Source of the DNA: Leptospira vanthielii serovar Holland str. Waz Holland = ATCC 700522
GTDB taxonomy: Bacteria; Spirochaetota; Leptospiria; Leptospirales; Leptospiraceae
Length of the DNA: 64,000 nt
Assembly: GCF_000332455.1 (NCBI RefSeq)
Contig: NZ_AOGY02000042.1
Span: 124,001 to 188,000 of the forward strand
Direction of reading: 5' to 3'
The translations under genes and the position numbers were made by a program. Position 1 is the stretch's first letter. Each line of letters begins with the position of its first letter. The notes below the pieces were generated by a model. That model was not told the DNA's origin and made no database searches. It worked only from the letters and a program-made list of their open reading frames with translations. This document shows, one piece after another, positions 1 through 8,525 of this stretch.

Positions 1-395
1 GCTGCCCCATCTTCACAAAAGTACGCCAAGGCCCCTCGTTCAGAAACCAGAGGTAGGTTTGGCATCACTCTTACAGAGTGAGATCCTTTGGGAACGGCTT
101 CTGAAATTTGCGAAAAGGAAATCCCGGCGGCAATCGAAACAAAAGTGGATGGTTTGGAAAATTCTTTTAGAACGGAAACAACAAGATTTGGTTTTACCGC
201 AATCACGACCACTTCCGCCTCTTTACTGACTGCCTCAAGTGTGCTCACAAGAGTCACACCGGCCACAGGAGATTCCTTTAAGTTCGGATCAAACCCGTAA
301 ACCTTGGTTCCTTTTTTCACAAGAGCCGCCGCAATCGCCGCCCCCATCTTTCCTAGGCCCACAATTCCTACAGTTTCAAACGGATTCCTTTGCAT
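1..395 (-). CDS. proC: Pyrroline-5-carboxylate reductase, partial (C-terminus beyond left edge)
   Basis: Reading the minus strand from an ATG at 393-395 gives an open frame to the window edge. It begins MQRNPFETVGIVGLGKMGAA, the Rossmann GxGxMG dinucleotide motif of NAD(P)-dependent reductases, and continues with VVVIAVKPN and SIAAGIS, the conserved blocks of ProC. The visible stretch ends in RVMPNLPLVSERGALAYF, the usual MPNxP region. ProC reduces pyrroline-5-carboxylate to proline in the cytoplasm. About 131 residues are visible of an expected 260-280; only the cofactor domain is seen. The start overlaps the end of yggS by 20 bases; yggS-proC adjacency is widespread in bacteria. Confidence 0.9.
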   Translation of the reverse strand, partial: MQRNPFETVGIVGLGKMGAAIAAALVKKGTKVYGFDPNLKESPVAGVTLVSTLEAVSKEAEVVVIAVKPNLVVSVLKEFSKPSTFVSIAAGISFSQISEAVPKGSHSVRVMPNLPLVSERGALAYFCEDGA

Positions 396-1074
396 AGTCC
401 CTCTCTCCAAAAATCTTTGAACCGATCCGCAAATAGTCGGATCCTAACTCGGCTGCGAGTTCATAATCACCACTCATTCCCATAGACAGTTTTTTTTCGG
501 GAAAGTAAGTATCACGTAGTTCTGCCAGGAGCGAAAATACTTCCCGAGTTTTCGCCAAATCACCAGTTGACGGACCCATTCCCATAAACCCCTCCCAAAT
601 ACAAAACTCATTTTGGTAACTGGAGAGAGTTTCTTTCATAGTGCGAAGGGTTTCAAATCCCATTCCATGTTTTGTATTTTCTTCGGTGAGATTGGTTTGG
701 ATAAAATAACGAATGAGAGTTTTTTCTTTTTCGGCACGTTTGAGAAGTTCCTTTAATGTAGAAATACTTCCGACACCATGTGTATGGGAAAAAACACCAA
801 ATAACTTTCGCAAGGTTCCGGATTGGACAGGACCAATATGGTGAACATGGACCGTACTTGCCGATTCGGGGAACTCTTCCTTTAGTTTTGTGAATTTAGA
901 AATGGCTTCGGGGATATAATTTTCACCAAACTCACGAATGCCTTGTAAATAGGCCTCTCGCAGCACTTCGTAGGGTTTTGTTTTGGATACAGCAATGACT
1001 AAAGGAGATCTCTTGGGATATAAATCCTTTAGAGAGTTTTGAATGGAGAAATACAAAGAACCGTAATCGGACAC
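376..1074 (-). CDS. yggS: YggS/PROSC-family pyridoxal phosphate homeostasis protein
   Basis: A 232-residue protein of the size typical of the single-domain PLP-binding alanine-racemase-fold family that buffers free pyridoxal phosphate. VIAVSKTKP near residue 27 holds the PLP-binding lysine, REFGENY follows, and the C-terminus has LSMGMSGDYELAAELGS and LRIGSKIFGER, the phosphate-binding signature. The usual HxIGxLQxNK block reads HHIGPVQSGT, so the normally conserved Asn-Lys is missing. The start codon is GTG. It lies 2 bases after the stop of the upstream coiled-coil gene and overlaps proC, so the three are probably co-transcribed. Confidence 0.9.
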   Translation of the reverse strand: MSDYGSLYFSIQNSLKDLYPKRSPLVIAVSKTKPYEVLREAYLQGIREFGENYIPEAISKFTKLKEEFPESASTVHVHHIGPVQSGTLRKLFGVFSHTHGVGSISTLKELLKRAEKEKTLIRYFIQTNLTEENTKHGMGFETLRTMKETLSSYQNEFCIWEGFMGMGPSTGDLAKTREVFSLLAELRDTYFPEKKLSMGMSGDYELAAELGSDYLRIGSKIFGERDYAKESV

Positions 1075-1076
1075 GA

Positions 1077-1883
1077 TTACTTAGCTAACGCTTTTTCTAA
1101 AGACTCAATGCGGCGTTCGATCTCAATGAATCGTTTTTCATTTCGATCGTTTTGCGTAGAAAGTTTTTGTTCCACAGTGCGCATCCGAACTTCCATAGTA
1201 GAAGATCCAGTTTCCTCATAGTTGTTCTTTTGCGACTTTTGGGGATAAGATGATTTTTTTGATTTGGTTCCTTGTCTCTTATCCGCAACTGAACTATATT
1301 TTTTAGTGCGATTTTGTTGTGATATGGCCTTTGAAGTTTTGGTAACTTTTGAATCCATTTTTTTGGAAAGTTTTACAGAATCCTTCATATCGGCTTTCGG
1401 TTGTTTGGCGGAAGAAGTGGGATCGACACTCTCAGAGATTTGTTCTTCTTTCAAAGATGGTTTCTTAGTTTTTTTAGTTTCTTCTTTGGGAGAAAAAGTC
1501 TCTTCCACTTGGTCCAATTTTTCTTGCAAACGTGAGGATGGATCTGTTTTGTCTTTTGATTTGGTAGATGCTGCTACAGAAACAGAACGAGGGCGTTCTG
1601 TTTCTGGTTCCATGTCGTCCAAACTAGGCAATTCAGGAAGTTTAGACCGATCCTCTACTGACTCTATACCATCATTTTTGGCTAAGTTTTCTTTGGGCGC
1701 AGGGATCTGGGGTGATTCTCTTTCAATTTCCCGATCCACCATCTCCGCATCTCTGTTTTTTCCGATGGTTTGGAGTTTTTGGTAAATTTCGTTTCTATAG
1801 ATAAATGCAAAAATGAACGATGAAAGAAGTAGGACCACTAGAATGGCAGTTGTGAGTATTTTCAAATTGTCGCGGCGGCCCAT
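1077..1883 (-). CDS. Membrane-anchored coiled-coil hypothetical protein
   Basis: I do not recognise this 268-residue protein. After a short positive stretch (MGRRDNLK) a single hydrophobic segment spans about residues 9-28, followed by a long Lys/Ser/Glu-rich, low-complexity and probably disordered middle (about 35-220). The last 40 residues form a heptad-like coiled coil (VEQKLS...EIERRIESLEKALAK) resembling the SlyX type of short helix. The topology suggests an inner-membrane anchor with a periplasmic tail. It is the first gene of a run with yggS and proC and is divergent from the FlaA-like gene. No enzymatic motif is visible. Confidence 0.75.
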   Translation of the reverse strand: MGRRDNLKILTTAILVVLLLSSFIFAFIYRNEIYQKLQTIGKNRDAEMVDREIERESPQIPAPKENLAKNDGIESVEDRSKLPELPSLDDMEPETERPRSVSVAASTKSKDKTDPSSRLQEKLDQVEETFSPKEETKKTKKPSLKEEQISESVDPTSSAKQPKADMKDSVKLSKKMDSKVTKTSKAISQQNRTKKYSSVADKRQGTKSKKSSYPQKSQKNNYEETGSSTMEVRMRTVEQKLSTQNDRNEKRFIEIERRIESLEKALAK

Positions 1884-1952
1884 GACGTGCGGATTCCTTT
1901 CCTTTGATAAAATTAGAGTACACGTTTTTGGTCTTTCGAAAAGTGAGAAATC

Positions 1953-2702
1953 ATGAAAACTACAAAAAAAATCACATTCTCTTTGGGTTTCCTACTCATG
2001 ATTTCCAGTCTTTTGTCTCTTCCGAGGCCCCATGACCCTGACGAAGCCGGCCGAGTCCAAATTTTAAAATCCGCACTCACCATTGATTCCAGTTACCTTC
2101 TCTTCCTTGTGGAAGATTTTGAAGGAGAAAGACCATGGGATTTTTACCGAGTGGATTCCTTTTTGGCAATAACTCAGTTTGCCGCCTCTGTTCCGAAATC
2201 CGAAGCATTTTTACAAGAGACAACGATCCTCAAAGAATCGGGTTATGCAAACCTCCAAAACCAAACCAGTTTCCTTCTCCAAAGTTATGTAGAAAATCCA
2301 AGGCTTGACCACTGGGAAATACGTCCGAAAGAACCAATCCTTCTACCGCTCGGAATGCCCATCCAAGGAATCCTTTGGGTGTATTCGGAAGGCCATCATA
2401 TCAATTTGAGTATGGGTCTTTCGCAAAAAAAATCGAAAGACTTGTATTTTGATTTGGGCACTTTGAATTTTGTAGGGTGGAGACGATTGGAATTTACGAT
2501 AAGCCTACCCAAAGAAAACACAAGGCTCATCCAATCCATGTCTTTCCCCATTTCCTTTTCTTCGTTTCGATTGAAGAGTTTGGCCTCACAAAAGAAAGGA
2601 GAGTTTCATTTATACTTTGACAATTTGAGTTTCGTCATTGATAAAAGAACTTTCATCTACCCTGGTTCGGAAGTAAACGACACCTGGGGTAAAAAACGCT
2701 AA
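1953..2702 (+). CDS. FlaA-like (flagellar filament outer-layer family) exported protein
   Basis: The 249-residue product has a signal peptide (MKTTKKITFSLGFLLMISSLLSL). LLFLVEDFEGERPWDFY near residue 50 and a later block, GILWVYSEGHHINLS then DLGTLNFVGWRRLEFTI, match the pattern of spirochaete FlaA sheath proteins: a VxDFE motif, PGxxxSFxxWVYGRG, then FxGWKxLxxxIP, and a C-terminal YFDDI-like strand (HLYFDNLSFVID). Known family members coat the periplasmic flagellar filament. It is separated from the usual flaA1/flaA2 context and sits directly upstream of waaA (stop and start codons abut), so it may be a divergent paralogue. Family call is by eye; role is inferred. Confidence 0.65.
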   Translation: MKTTKKITFSLGFLLMISSLLSLPRPHDPDEAGRVQILKSALTIDSSYLLFLVEDFEGERPWDFYRVDSFLAITQFAASVPKSEAFLQETTILKESGYANLQNQTSFLLQSYVENPRLDHWEIRPKEPILLPLGMPIQGILWVYSEGHHINLSMGLSQKKSKDLYFDLGTLNFVGWRRLEFTISLPKENTRLIQSMSFPISFSSFRLKSLASQKKGEFHLYFDNLSFVIDKRTFIYPGSEVNDTWGKKR

Positions 2703-3980
2703 ATGGTATATTTTTTTTACAACATCCTTACCTTCACAGTTTTCCTTGTTTTAAAATTTCTTTTTTTATTCGTAAAACCAGTTCGCAAAGAATTAAAAAA
2801 AAGAAAACGATCCCTAAACCAAATCTTTTCGAAAACTCCCGAAGGCAAATTTGTGGTTTGGCTTCATGCCGCAAGTGTGGGAGAATTAGACCAAGCGCGT
2901 GCTCTTACTGAAACCATCCGCAAAAAACATAAAAATGTTTTTATCATCCAATCTGTTTTTTCCTCTTCGGTGAAAGAATCTTCGTTTTTAGATCCCTTAG
3001 CGGATGTTTATTTTTATCTCCCCCTTGATCTTCCCCATGCGTATGATCGAATCTTTACCCATTTTAAACCCCAAGTTTTACTTGTGATGGCTTGGGATAC
3101 TTGGCCCAATCTTCTAAAAACAGCTTCTCGTAAAGGAACCAAGTCTTATCTTTGTTGTGCCAGTTTGTCCTCTCAGTCATCCAGAAAAAATCCGCTTGTA
3201 AGATCCTTAACCAAGGCATCCTTTCGTTACCTTTCTGGAATTTATCCAAGCCACGAACTAATGGCAAAAGAATTTGAAGGCCTGGTCGCAGAAAACACAG
3301 ATTTCCTTGTGTTAGGTGACACAAGGTTTGAATCGGTGCTTGGAAAGTTAGAAACCAAATCCCCGAACCCCATCTTTACCGAATTTGTTTCTGACCAAAA
3401 AGAATTCTTAAACAAAAACAAACCCATCCTCCTCGGTTCCACTTATGGCGTTTGTGAAGAATATTTTACGGCTTATTTGAAAACACATACAGATGATGCC
3501 TACTATTGGATTTTTCCTCATAAATGGGATGCGAGTCGTATGGAGGACTGGATCCCTACTTTAGAAAAATATGGAACCGTAGGAGTGTTTTCGAAAGTTA
3601 AGAAAGGAGAAGGTTTCCCAAAATTCCTTCTTTTTGATCTTATGGGAATCCTGGCTTTTGCCTACCAATATGGAAGTTTTGCTTATGTGGGAGGGGCTTT
3701 TACGCACCGTGTCCACAATACCATTGAACCGGCGGCCCTGGGACTTCCTGTGATCACCGGACCTAAAATCTCCAACGCACCTGAAGCCATCGTTATGCAA
3801 GAATTAGGTGGACTGTTCCAAGCGGAGACCGAGAAAGAATTTGTCCAAAAATTTGCTCTTTTAGTCAAAGACAAAACCCTCAGAGAAAAGATGGGAAAAG
3901 GAAATCGAAACTTTGTTGTAGAAAACAGAGGAGCGTCGGATAAGATTTATAACCGAGTTTTTGCAAATGCCCAAAATTAA
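2703..3980 (+). CDS. waaA: 3-deoxy-D-manno-octulosonic acid (Kdo) transferase
   Basis: A 425-residue GT30 glycosyltransferase that adds Kdo to lipid A precursor at the cytoplasmic face of the inner membrane. It has an N-terminal membrane anchor (about residues 3-22), then VVWLHAASVGELDQA around residue 52, which contains the catalytic Glu of the family, and the C-terminal nucleotide-sugar site with YVGGAFTHRVHNTIEPAALG and GPKISNAPEA around residues 330-360. Length is normal. The ATG follows the previous stop codon with no gap, and the end overlaps nadE, so FlaA-like, waaA and nadE form one transcription unit. Confidence 0.95.
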   Translation: MVYFFYNILTFTVFLVLKFLFLFVKPVRKELKKRKRSLNQIFSKTPEGKFVVWLHAASVGELDQARALTETIRKKHKNVFIIQSVFSSSVKESSFLDPLADVYFYLPLDLPHAYDRIFTHFKPQVLLVMAWDTWPNLLKTASRKGTKSYLCCASLSSQSSRKNPLVRSLTKASFRYLSGIYPSHELMAKEFEGLVAENTDFLVLGDTRFESVLGKLETKSPNPIFTEFVSDQKEFLNKNKPILLGSTYGVCEEYFTAYLKTHTDDAYYWIFPHKWDASRMEDWIPTLEKYGTVGVFSKVKKGEGFPKFLLFDLMGILAFAYQYGSFAYVGGAFTHRVHNTIEPAALGLPVITGPKISNAPEAIVMQELGGLFQAETEKEFVQKFALLVKDKTLREKMGKGNRNFVVENRGASDKIYNRVFANAQN

Positions 3981-5910
3981 AATAGTCGCCGTTACACTGA
4001 ATACAACTCCCCTAGACTTTTTAGGAAACTATGAATCAATCTCTAAGGCAATCGGCAGCCCAGATGCAAAAAATGCGGATTGTATCCTTTTTCCTGAACT
4101 TTGTATTTCTGGGTATGGATGTGAAGATGCCTTTTACAAACCTTCTGTTTGGATTCGCTCTGAAGAAATCATCGGCGAATTAAAAACACTGGCACCCAAC
4201 CAAATTGTGATGGTTGGCCTCCCTGTTTTTGTGGATTCGTTTTTATACAATTGTATGGCAGTGCTTTACGGTGGTAAGGTGGTGGCCCTTGTTCCTAAAC
4301 TAAATTTAGCAAACACAGGCGTACATTATGAACGGAGATGGTTCCATTCTGAGTCAGAATTCCTCAACAAAACCATAACTTTTGGGGGCAGGCAAGTTCC
4401 CTTTGGACATTTTATCTTCCAAACTCAAAATTGGAATTTTGGAGTAGAGATTTGTGAAGACAGTTGGTCTGTACAAAAGCCAGCCACCTCTTACAGCCTC
4501 CAAGGAATCGATGTTTTGTTTTCTCCGGGAGCATCTCATTTTGCAATGGGGAAACAAAAAATACGTAGGCAAATTTTTGCGGAATCCAGTAGGAATCAGT
4601 GTAACCTACAAGTCTTTACCAATCTTACCGGAAATGAATCAGGAAGGATTATCTTTGAAGGAGGAGCCATTTTTGCCTCCCTCGGTAACTTAGTGAAAGA
4701 AGGGCCAAGGTTTGCCTTCTCTCCCTTTCAAGTAACCTCCTATTCTTTTGATCCTATGGAGATCCGTGCGGCGAAAGCTCGCTCCTTTCGTGATCCCAAA
4801 CCAAAATTTCCCATGGAAGAAATTGCAAAAATCCAGATCGATACGCTTGCAAATGCAAACGGAATGGAATCCTTCGGATTTTCAGTCCTAGACAAACGAA
4901 CAGAAATTGAGAAAGAAGAGAGTTCTAATTCACTCCACCTTTCTTTCTATGAAGAATTCACAAAGGCAGTTTGCCTCGGTCTCTTTGATTACCTACGAAA
5001 ATCCAAAACTAAAGGGTTTACCCTTTCTCTTTCCGGTGGTGCAGACAGTGCTACCTGTGCGCTTCTTGTCACTGCCATGAAAGAGATTGCCAAAAGAGAA
5101 AATGGTGATTCCATTTTTTCCTCTCTGGGAATTGAGGAAAAAAACCTACTTGTTACCATCTACCAAAAAACGGAAAACAATTCCACGCTGACAGAAGAGA
5201 TCGCAAAGGCCCTTGCAGAAGAACTGGATTGTCATTTTTATTCCATCGCCATTGACCGCGCTGTGGAAACTTCCGTGGAACTGATTGAATCGGTAATCGG
5301 AAAGACACTCAACTGGAAAGAACACGATTTACCTTTGCAAAATATCCAAGCAAGAGTTCGTTCTCCACTCGTTTGGTTACTTGCCAATATCAATGGTCAT
5401 TTACTTTTATCGACGGGAAACAGAAGTGAGGCCGCTGTTGGTTATACAACTATGGATGGTGATTCGTCGGGTTCCATTGCTCCACTAGCTGGTGTTAGTA
5501 AGGAATTTTTACTGGACTGGTTGGATGATATCCAAAATGGAAACAACCAATTCATTTCACCGAAAGATTCCATTTCGACTTTACGAAACACCAAACCCAC
5601 AGCAGAATTAAAACCCCTCGCAGAACACCAAGAAGATGAAAAAGATCTTATGCCCTACCCCATCTTACAATCGATCGAAAGAAAACTTGTATTTTTAGCG
5701 ATTGGTGATTTGGACTGTTTGGAAAGTTTAAAACAAGAATTTCCATGGGAGACAACGGACAACCTTTTTGGTTATCTAAGGAAATTTAAGAAATTATTTA
5801 TGACAGCACAATGGAAACGAGAGAGGCTTCCTCCCTCGTTCCATTTGGATGAGTACGGCCTGGATCCAAAATCCAGTTACCGGTATCCCATCTTATCCAA
5901 CGAAACTTAA
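3967..5910 (+). CDS. nadE: Glutamine-dependent NAD+ synthetase
   Basis: Two-domain enzyme making NAD+ from deamido-NAD+, ATP and glutamine. The N-terminal nitrilase-type amidase (about 1-275) shows the Glu-Lys-Cys triad in CILFPELCISGYG, LVPKLNLAN and GVEICEDSW. The C-terminal synthetase (about 330-647) shows the ATP-pyrophosphatase loop LSLSGGADSATCAL near residue 355 and LLSTGNRSEAAVGYTTMDGD. Length matches the large glutaminase-fused class. I chose ATG 3967; an in-frame TTG at 3961 would add two residues. It overlaps the end of waaA by 14 bases and converges with the next gene with a 4-base overlap. Confidence 0.95.
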   Translation: MPKIKIVAVTLNTTPLDFLGNYESISKAIGSPDAKNADCILFPELCISGYGCEDAFYKPSVWIRSEEIIGELKTLAPNQIVMVGLPVFVDSFLYNCMAVLYGGKVVALVPKLNLANTGVHYERRWFHSESEFLNKTITFGGRQVPFGHFIFQTQNWNFGVEICEDSWSVQKPATSYSLQGIDVLFSPGASHFAMGKQKIRRQIFAESSRNQCNLQVFTNLTGNESGRIIFEGGAIFASLGNLVKEGPRFAFSPFQVTSYSFDPMEIRAAKARSFRDPKPKFPMEEIAKIQIDTLANANGMESFGFSVLDKRTEIEKEESSNSLHLSFYEEFTKAVCLGLFDYLRKSKTKGFTLSLSGGADSATCALLVTAMKEIAKRENGDSIFSSLGIEEKNLLVTIYQKTENNSTLTEEIAKALAEELDCHFYSIAIDRAVETSVELIESVIGKTLNWKEHDLPLQNIQARVRSPLVWLLANINGHLLLSTGNRSEAAVGYTTMDGDSSGSIAPLAGVSKEFLLDWLDDIQNGNNQFISPKDSISTLRNTKPTAELKPLAEHQEDEKDLMPYPILQSIERKLVFLAIGDLDCLESLKQEFPWETTDNLFGYLRKFKKLFMTAQWKRERLPPSFHLDEYGLDPKSSYRYPILSNET

Positions 5911-6602
5911 TTCGAAGATGAAATCCCTGCCTTTTCGAAGGCATTTGCTGCTTCTTTTTCCGCTTGTTCGTTTTGAAATTGAATATTCTTCAAAATTTCT
6001 TGGAACTTTTTATCCATCTCTGGATCATCTCCACCTTGTGTTTCAATCAGGTAATTGATAATTTCCAATCTATCTTTCCCTTGTTTTCGCACGTGGTTAT
6101 AATACAAAGCAACGTCTGTGGCGTTGGGAGCTCCACCAAACACTGTGTTTGTGGCTCTTGATAATTTTTGATTGAATTCAGACTGTTTTTTTTTCTCTTC
6201 CGCAGTCATTCGTTTCGGGATCAAATCGTTATCAGGAAATTGTTCCCGAAGTTCTTCAAATGCCTGCATGGCCTCTGGAGGATAAGGTTTGCCTGTTTGC
6301 GGATTGATGGGAATTTCACCAGATTCCGAGTTTGCAAGAGTGCCATCTTCTTCATAACGCATACCACCTGCATTGTAGTAGTCGGAATCAAAGATGGAAC
6401 CAGCATCTTCGCCTCGCACCCCCAAACGGTTGGTTCCTTTCGGATTGTTCGATCCTCCCACAAAAAGGGCAAGGGCCTGAGAACTTCTTTCTTTTTTACG
6501 GCGGACTTCATCTTCATCATCTCCACCCGTTAAGAGTAAAATGAGAAAAAAAAGCCCAATCATTGAAATGGACACAAAGAGTATTTTTTTTTGGATTCCC
6601 AT
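5907..6602 (-). CDS. Membrane-anchored hypothetical protein with acidic/charged ectodomain
   Basis: A 231-residue protein I cannot assign. It opens with a hydrophobic segment (KKILFVSISMIGLFFLILLL) that is an uncleaved anchor or signal, immediately followed by an acidic stretch GGDDEDEVRR. The middle has an INPQTGKPYPPEAMQAF block and the C-terminal third is helical and charged (EILKNIQFQNEQAEKEAANAFEKA). Probably anchored in the inner membrane and facing the periplasm. It overlaps the end of nadE tail-to-tail. Its promoter must lie in the 42-base gap shared with the divergent lipoprotein gene. Confidence 0.7.
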   Translation of the reverse strand: MGIQKKILFVSISMIGLFFLILLLTGGDDEDEVRRKKERSSQALALFVGGSNNPKGTNRLGVRGEDAGSIFDSDYYNAGGMRYEEDGTLANSESGEIPINPQTGKPYPPEAMQAFEELREQFPDNDLIPKRMTAEEKKKQSEFNQKLSRATNTVFGGAPNATDVALYYNHVRKQGKDRLEIINYLIETQGGDDPEMDKKFQEILKNIQFQNEQAEKEAANAFEKAGISSSN

Positions 6603-6644
6603 AGATTGAATTCCTGAAAACTTGGAAGGGAAACGAGAAATAGA

Positions 6645-7382
6645 ATGCGTTTTCCCTCTTTACATCCAATTTACTTAGTCTGCATATCTTTTCTCTCTTT
6701 TTTTCAATGCGGGATCAATACAGATACGCCCGTGGCTCCGTTTATATTCCTGGTCCCTCCCAGTATCCCGCAAATCCTTTCTGTGGTCGCAGTCAATAGC
6801 AACCTGACAAATGACTTCAAGTCGGAATTGACACAAACAGTCGACCCAAGGCCTGAATACGTTCTTCGTTATTTTGTGACCAACAGGGAACCCCAATTTC
6901 AAGGTTATAATCTCTATGTGACAACGGCCTTTCCTGGGGTCATTCAAACCATCCAAGGGGAATGGCTAGAAGATGGGGTCCAACCGAGTTTTCCACACCT
7001 TCCTTACCAAGCATCCACAGAAGCATCGAAGATTGTGACAAAACGAATCCGGTTTGCCGTTCCCCCTCCTGGCGCAGAATTCTTTCAGAAATGCCAAATT
7101 TATAATTTTACCCTTCGTTCAATGCTGACAGGTGGACTGATTTCCAATCCATCCGCCACCACAAGTACCTGTGCCATTCCCAATAAAGTAAACGATATCC
7201 AAACCAATTGCCCCGTTGGAACAGGATGTAATACAAGTTTTTGTGCTAATGCGGCTTGTGGCACACCCACCGCTTGTGCTCTGGGAACTGCCTGTAACCC
7301 CTGCACCAAGGGTGACAATGACCTAGGTTGTACTTGTCCCGCAGGTGCAAATCCACCAGGATGCCAGTACATTGGCCCATAA
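6645..7382 (+). CDS. Lipoprotein with cysteine-rich C-terminus
   Basis: A 245-residue product with an N-terminal hydrophobic signal ending SFLSFFQC, so Cys22 is a plausible lipidation site of the relaxed spirochaete type. Residues about 40-180 look like a beta-rich extracellular domain (FVTNREPQFQGYNLYVTT), perhaps fibronectin-like, but I cannot name a family. The last 60 residues contain about a dozen cysteines spaced by Gly/Thr/Pro/Ala (CNTSFCANAACGTP, CNPCTKGDNDLGCTCP), suggesting a disulphide-rich knob. Likely outer-membrane or surface exposed by inference. Its end overlaps the presumed start of rsmI. Confidence 0.75.
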   Translation: MRFPSLHPIYLVCISFLSFFQCGINTDTPVAPFIFLVPPSIPQILSVVAVNSNLTNDFKSELTQTVDPRPEYVLRYFVTNREPQFQGYNLYVTTAFPGVIQTIQGEWLEDGVQPSFPHLPYQASTEASKIVTKRIRFAVPPPGAEFFQKCQIYNFTLRSMLTGGLISNPSATTSTCAIPNKVNDIQTNCPVGTGCNTSFCANAACGTPTACALGTACNPCTKGDNDLGCTCPAGANPPGCQYIGP

Positions 7383-8094
7383 ACGCGAACCCGGATCTCT
7401 CTATGTTGTTGCCACTCCCATTGGAAATTTGGGAGATGTGACCTTACGGGCTCTCGAAATTTTCAAAGAAGTAGACCTTATCCTTTGCGAATCAGCGAAG
7501 GAAACTCGCTCCCTATTATCTCGATTAGAAATCGTAACGCCCGTCCTTGCTCTCTACAAAGACAGTTCAGAATCTCCCTACTCGAGTATCTTGGAACAAC
7601 TTGCAGCAGGTAAGTCCATGGCCCTAGTTTCGGATGCGGGTACCCCAGGTGTTTCCGATCCAGGAAGCCAGATGGTTCGCACGGCGCGAGAAAAAGGATT
7701 TCGGATTGTACCGGTTCCTGGTGCTTCCGCCTTAACCGCATTACTTTCTGTTTCTGGATTTCAGGTCAATCCCACGTATTTTTTGGGCTTTCTCTCTGAA
7801 AAACCGAGTAAAAAACACCGAGAATTAGAAAGAGCCTCCGAAATCGACGGACTCGTGGTTTTCTACGAATCAGTCCACAAACTCCCAAGGCTTTACCCTA
7901 TGCTTGTAGAACTTTTTCCAGAAACGGAAGTGCTTGTGGGAAGGGAGTTGACAAAGACCTTTGAAGAGGTACTTTACTACGCAAATCCTAGGGATCTGCT
8001 AGCCAAACCGCCCAACGCCAAAGGCGAGTTTGTTTTTCTCTTAAATCATCGAAAAAAAACACTTAAGGGAAATTCAGATTCCACCGATATGTGA
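7372..8094 (+). CDS. rsmI: 16S rRNA (cytidine-1402-2'-O)-methyltransferase
   Basis: RsmI methylates the ribose of C1402 in 16S rRNA using SAM. Visible family blocks: LYVVATPIGNLGDVTLRALE, VDLILCESAKETR, ALVSDAGTPGVSDPG (the SAM-binding GTPG..DPG) and VPVPGASALTALLSVSG, then FYESVHKL. I chose a TTG start at 7372, which has an AGGA 10 bases upstream and puts the first conserved block at residue 10 as is usual; a GTG at 7345 would extend it by nine residues without a visible ribosome site. It overlaps the lipoprotein gene and precedes flgM by 21 bases. Confidence 0.93.
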   Translation: MAHKREPGSLYVVATPIGNLGDVTLRALEIFKEVDLILCESAKETRSLLSRLEIVTPVLALYKDSSESPYSSILEQLAAGKSMALVSDAGTPGVSDPGSQMVRTAREKGFRIVPVPGASALTALLSVSGFQVNPTYFLGFLSEKPSKKHRELERASEIDGLVVFYESVHKLPRLYPMLVELFPETEVLVGRELTKTFEEVLYYANPRDLLAKPPNAKGEFVFLLNHRKKTLKGNSDSTDM

Positions 8095-8115
8095 TGTAGG
8101 AAGAGGACTAAATAT

Positions 8116-8442
8116 ATGAACGTCGACAAAATAGGACGAGTTGGTGGTTACGGGTACGAACCAAAAAAACCACAAGGGCCAAGAGAAACGGAAACACAAG
8201 CTCCGGTAGATACTATTTCTATCTCTGATGCTGCCAAAAAAATTGCATCGGAAGCAAAGCTCCAAGCAGAAGTAAAACAAATCGCAAAACAAATTGTACA
8301 AGCTCCTCCAGAAGAAGATCGTACAGAAAAAATCAAAGCGATCAAAGAACGATTGAAAAACGGCGACTATGACAACCTCTCCACAGAGATGTTGGATAAA
8401 ATCTCCGACCAAATCGCGTCAACTTTCCTCGGACAGCAGTAA
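8116..8442 (+). CDS. flgM: FlgM-like anti-sigma-28 factor
   Basis: A 108-residue protein with the FlgM layout: a disordered N-terminus beginning MNVDKIGR, a VDTISISDAAKKIASEA segment in the middle that matches the DTVxISxxA hallmark, and a C-terminal helical region RTEKIKAIKERLKNGDYD...LDKISDQIAS that corresponds to the sigma-binding helices. FlgM holds the flagellar sigma factor FliA inactive until export of FlgM. A good ribosome site (AGGAAGAGG) precedes the ATG. It may be read from the rsmI promoter. Family identity by pattern, not by search. Confidence 0.75.
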   Translation: MNVDKIGRVGGYGYEPKKPQGPRETETQAPVDTISISDAAKKIASEAKLQAEVKQIAKQIVQAPPEEDRTEKIKAIKERLKNGDYDNLSTEMLDKISDQIASTFLGQQ

Positions 8443-8472
8443 AAAGGACGGGTGGTGAGGGATCCTTTTTAC
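8439..8472 (+). terminator. Candidate hairpin terminator after flgM
   Basis: GTAAAAAGGA at 8439-8448 pairs perfectly with TCCTTTTTAC at 8463-8472 across a 14-base loop. The hairpin includes the flgM stop codon and its right arm carries a run of five T. The stem is A/T-rich rather than GC-rich, so termination strength is uncertain. Confidence 0.45.
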
Positions 8473-8525
8473 TTGTCCTCTCCGGGGATTTCTCTCAGTC
8501 CGTACATTCATAATTAGGGGATCGT

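Noticed and set aside
1264..1785. 173-aa plus-strand frame
   Set aside because: It is the complement of the Lys/Ser-rich coiled-coil gene; its Ser/Leu/Phe-rich translation reflects that composition and it has no ribosome site.
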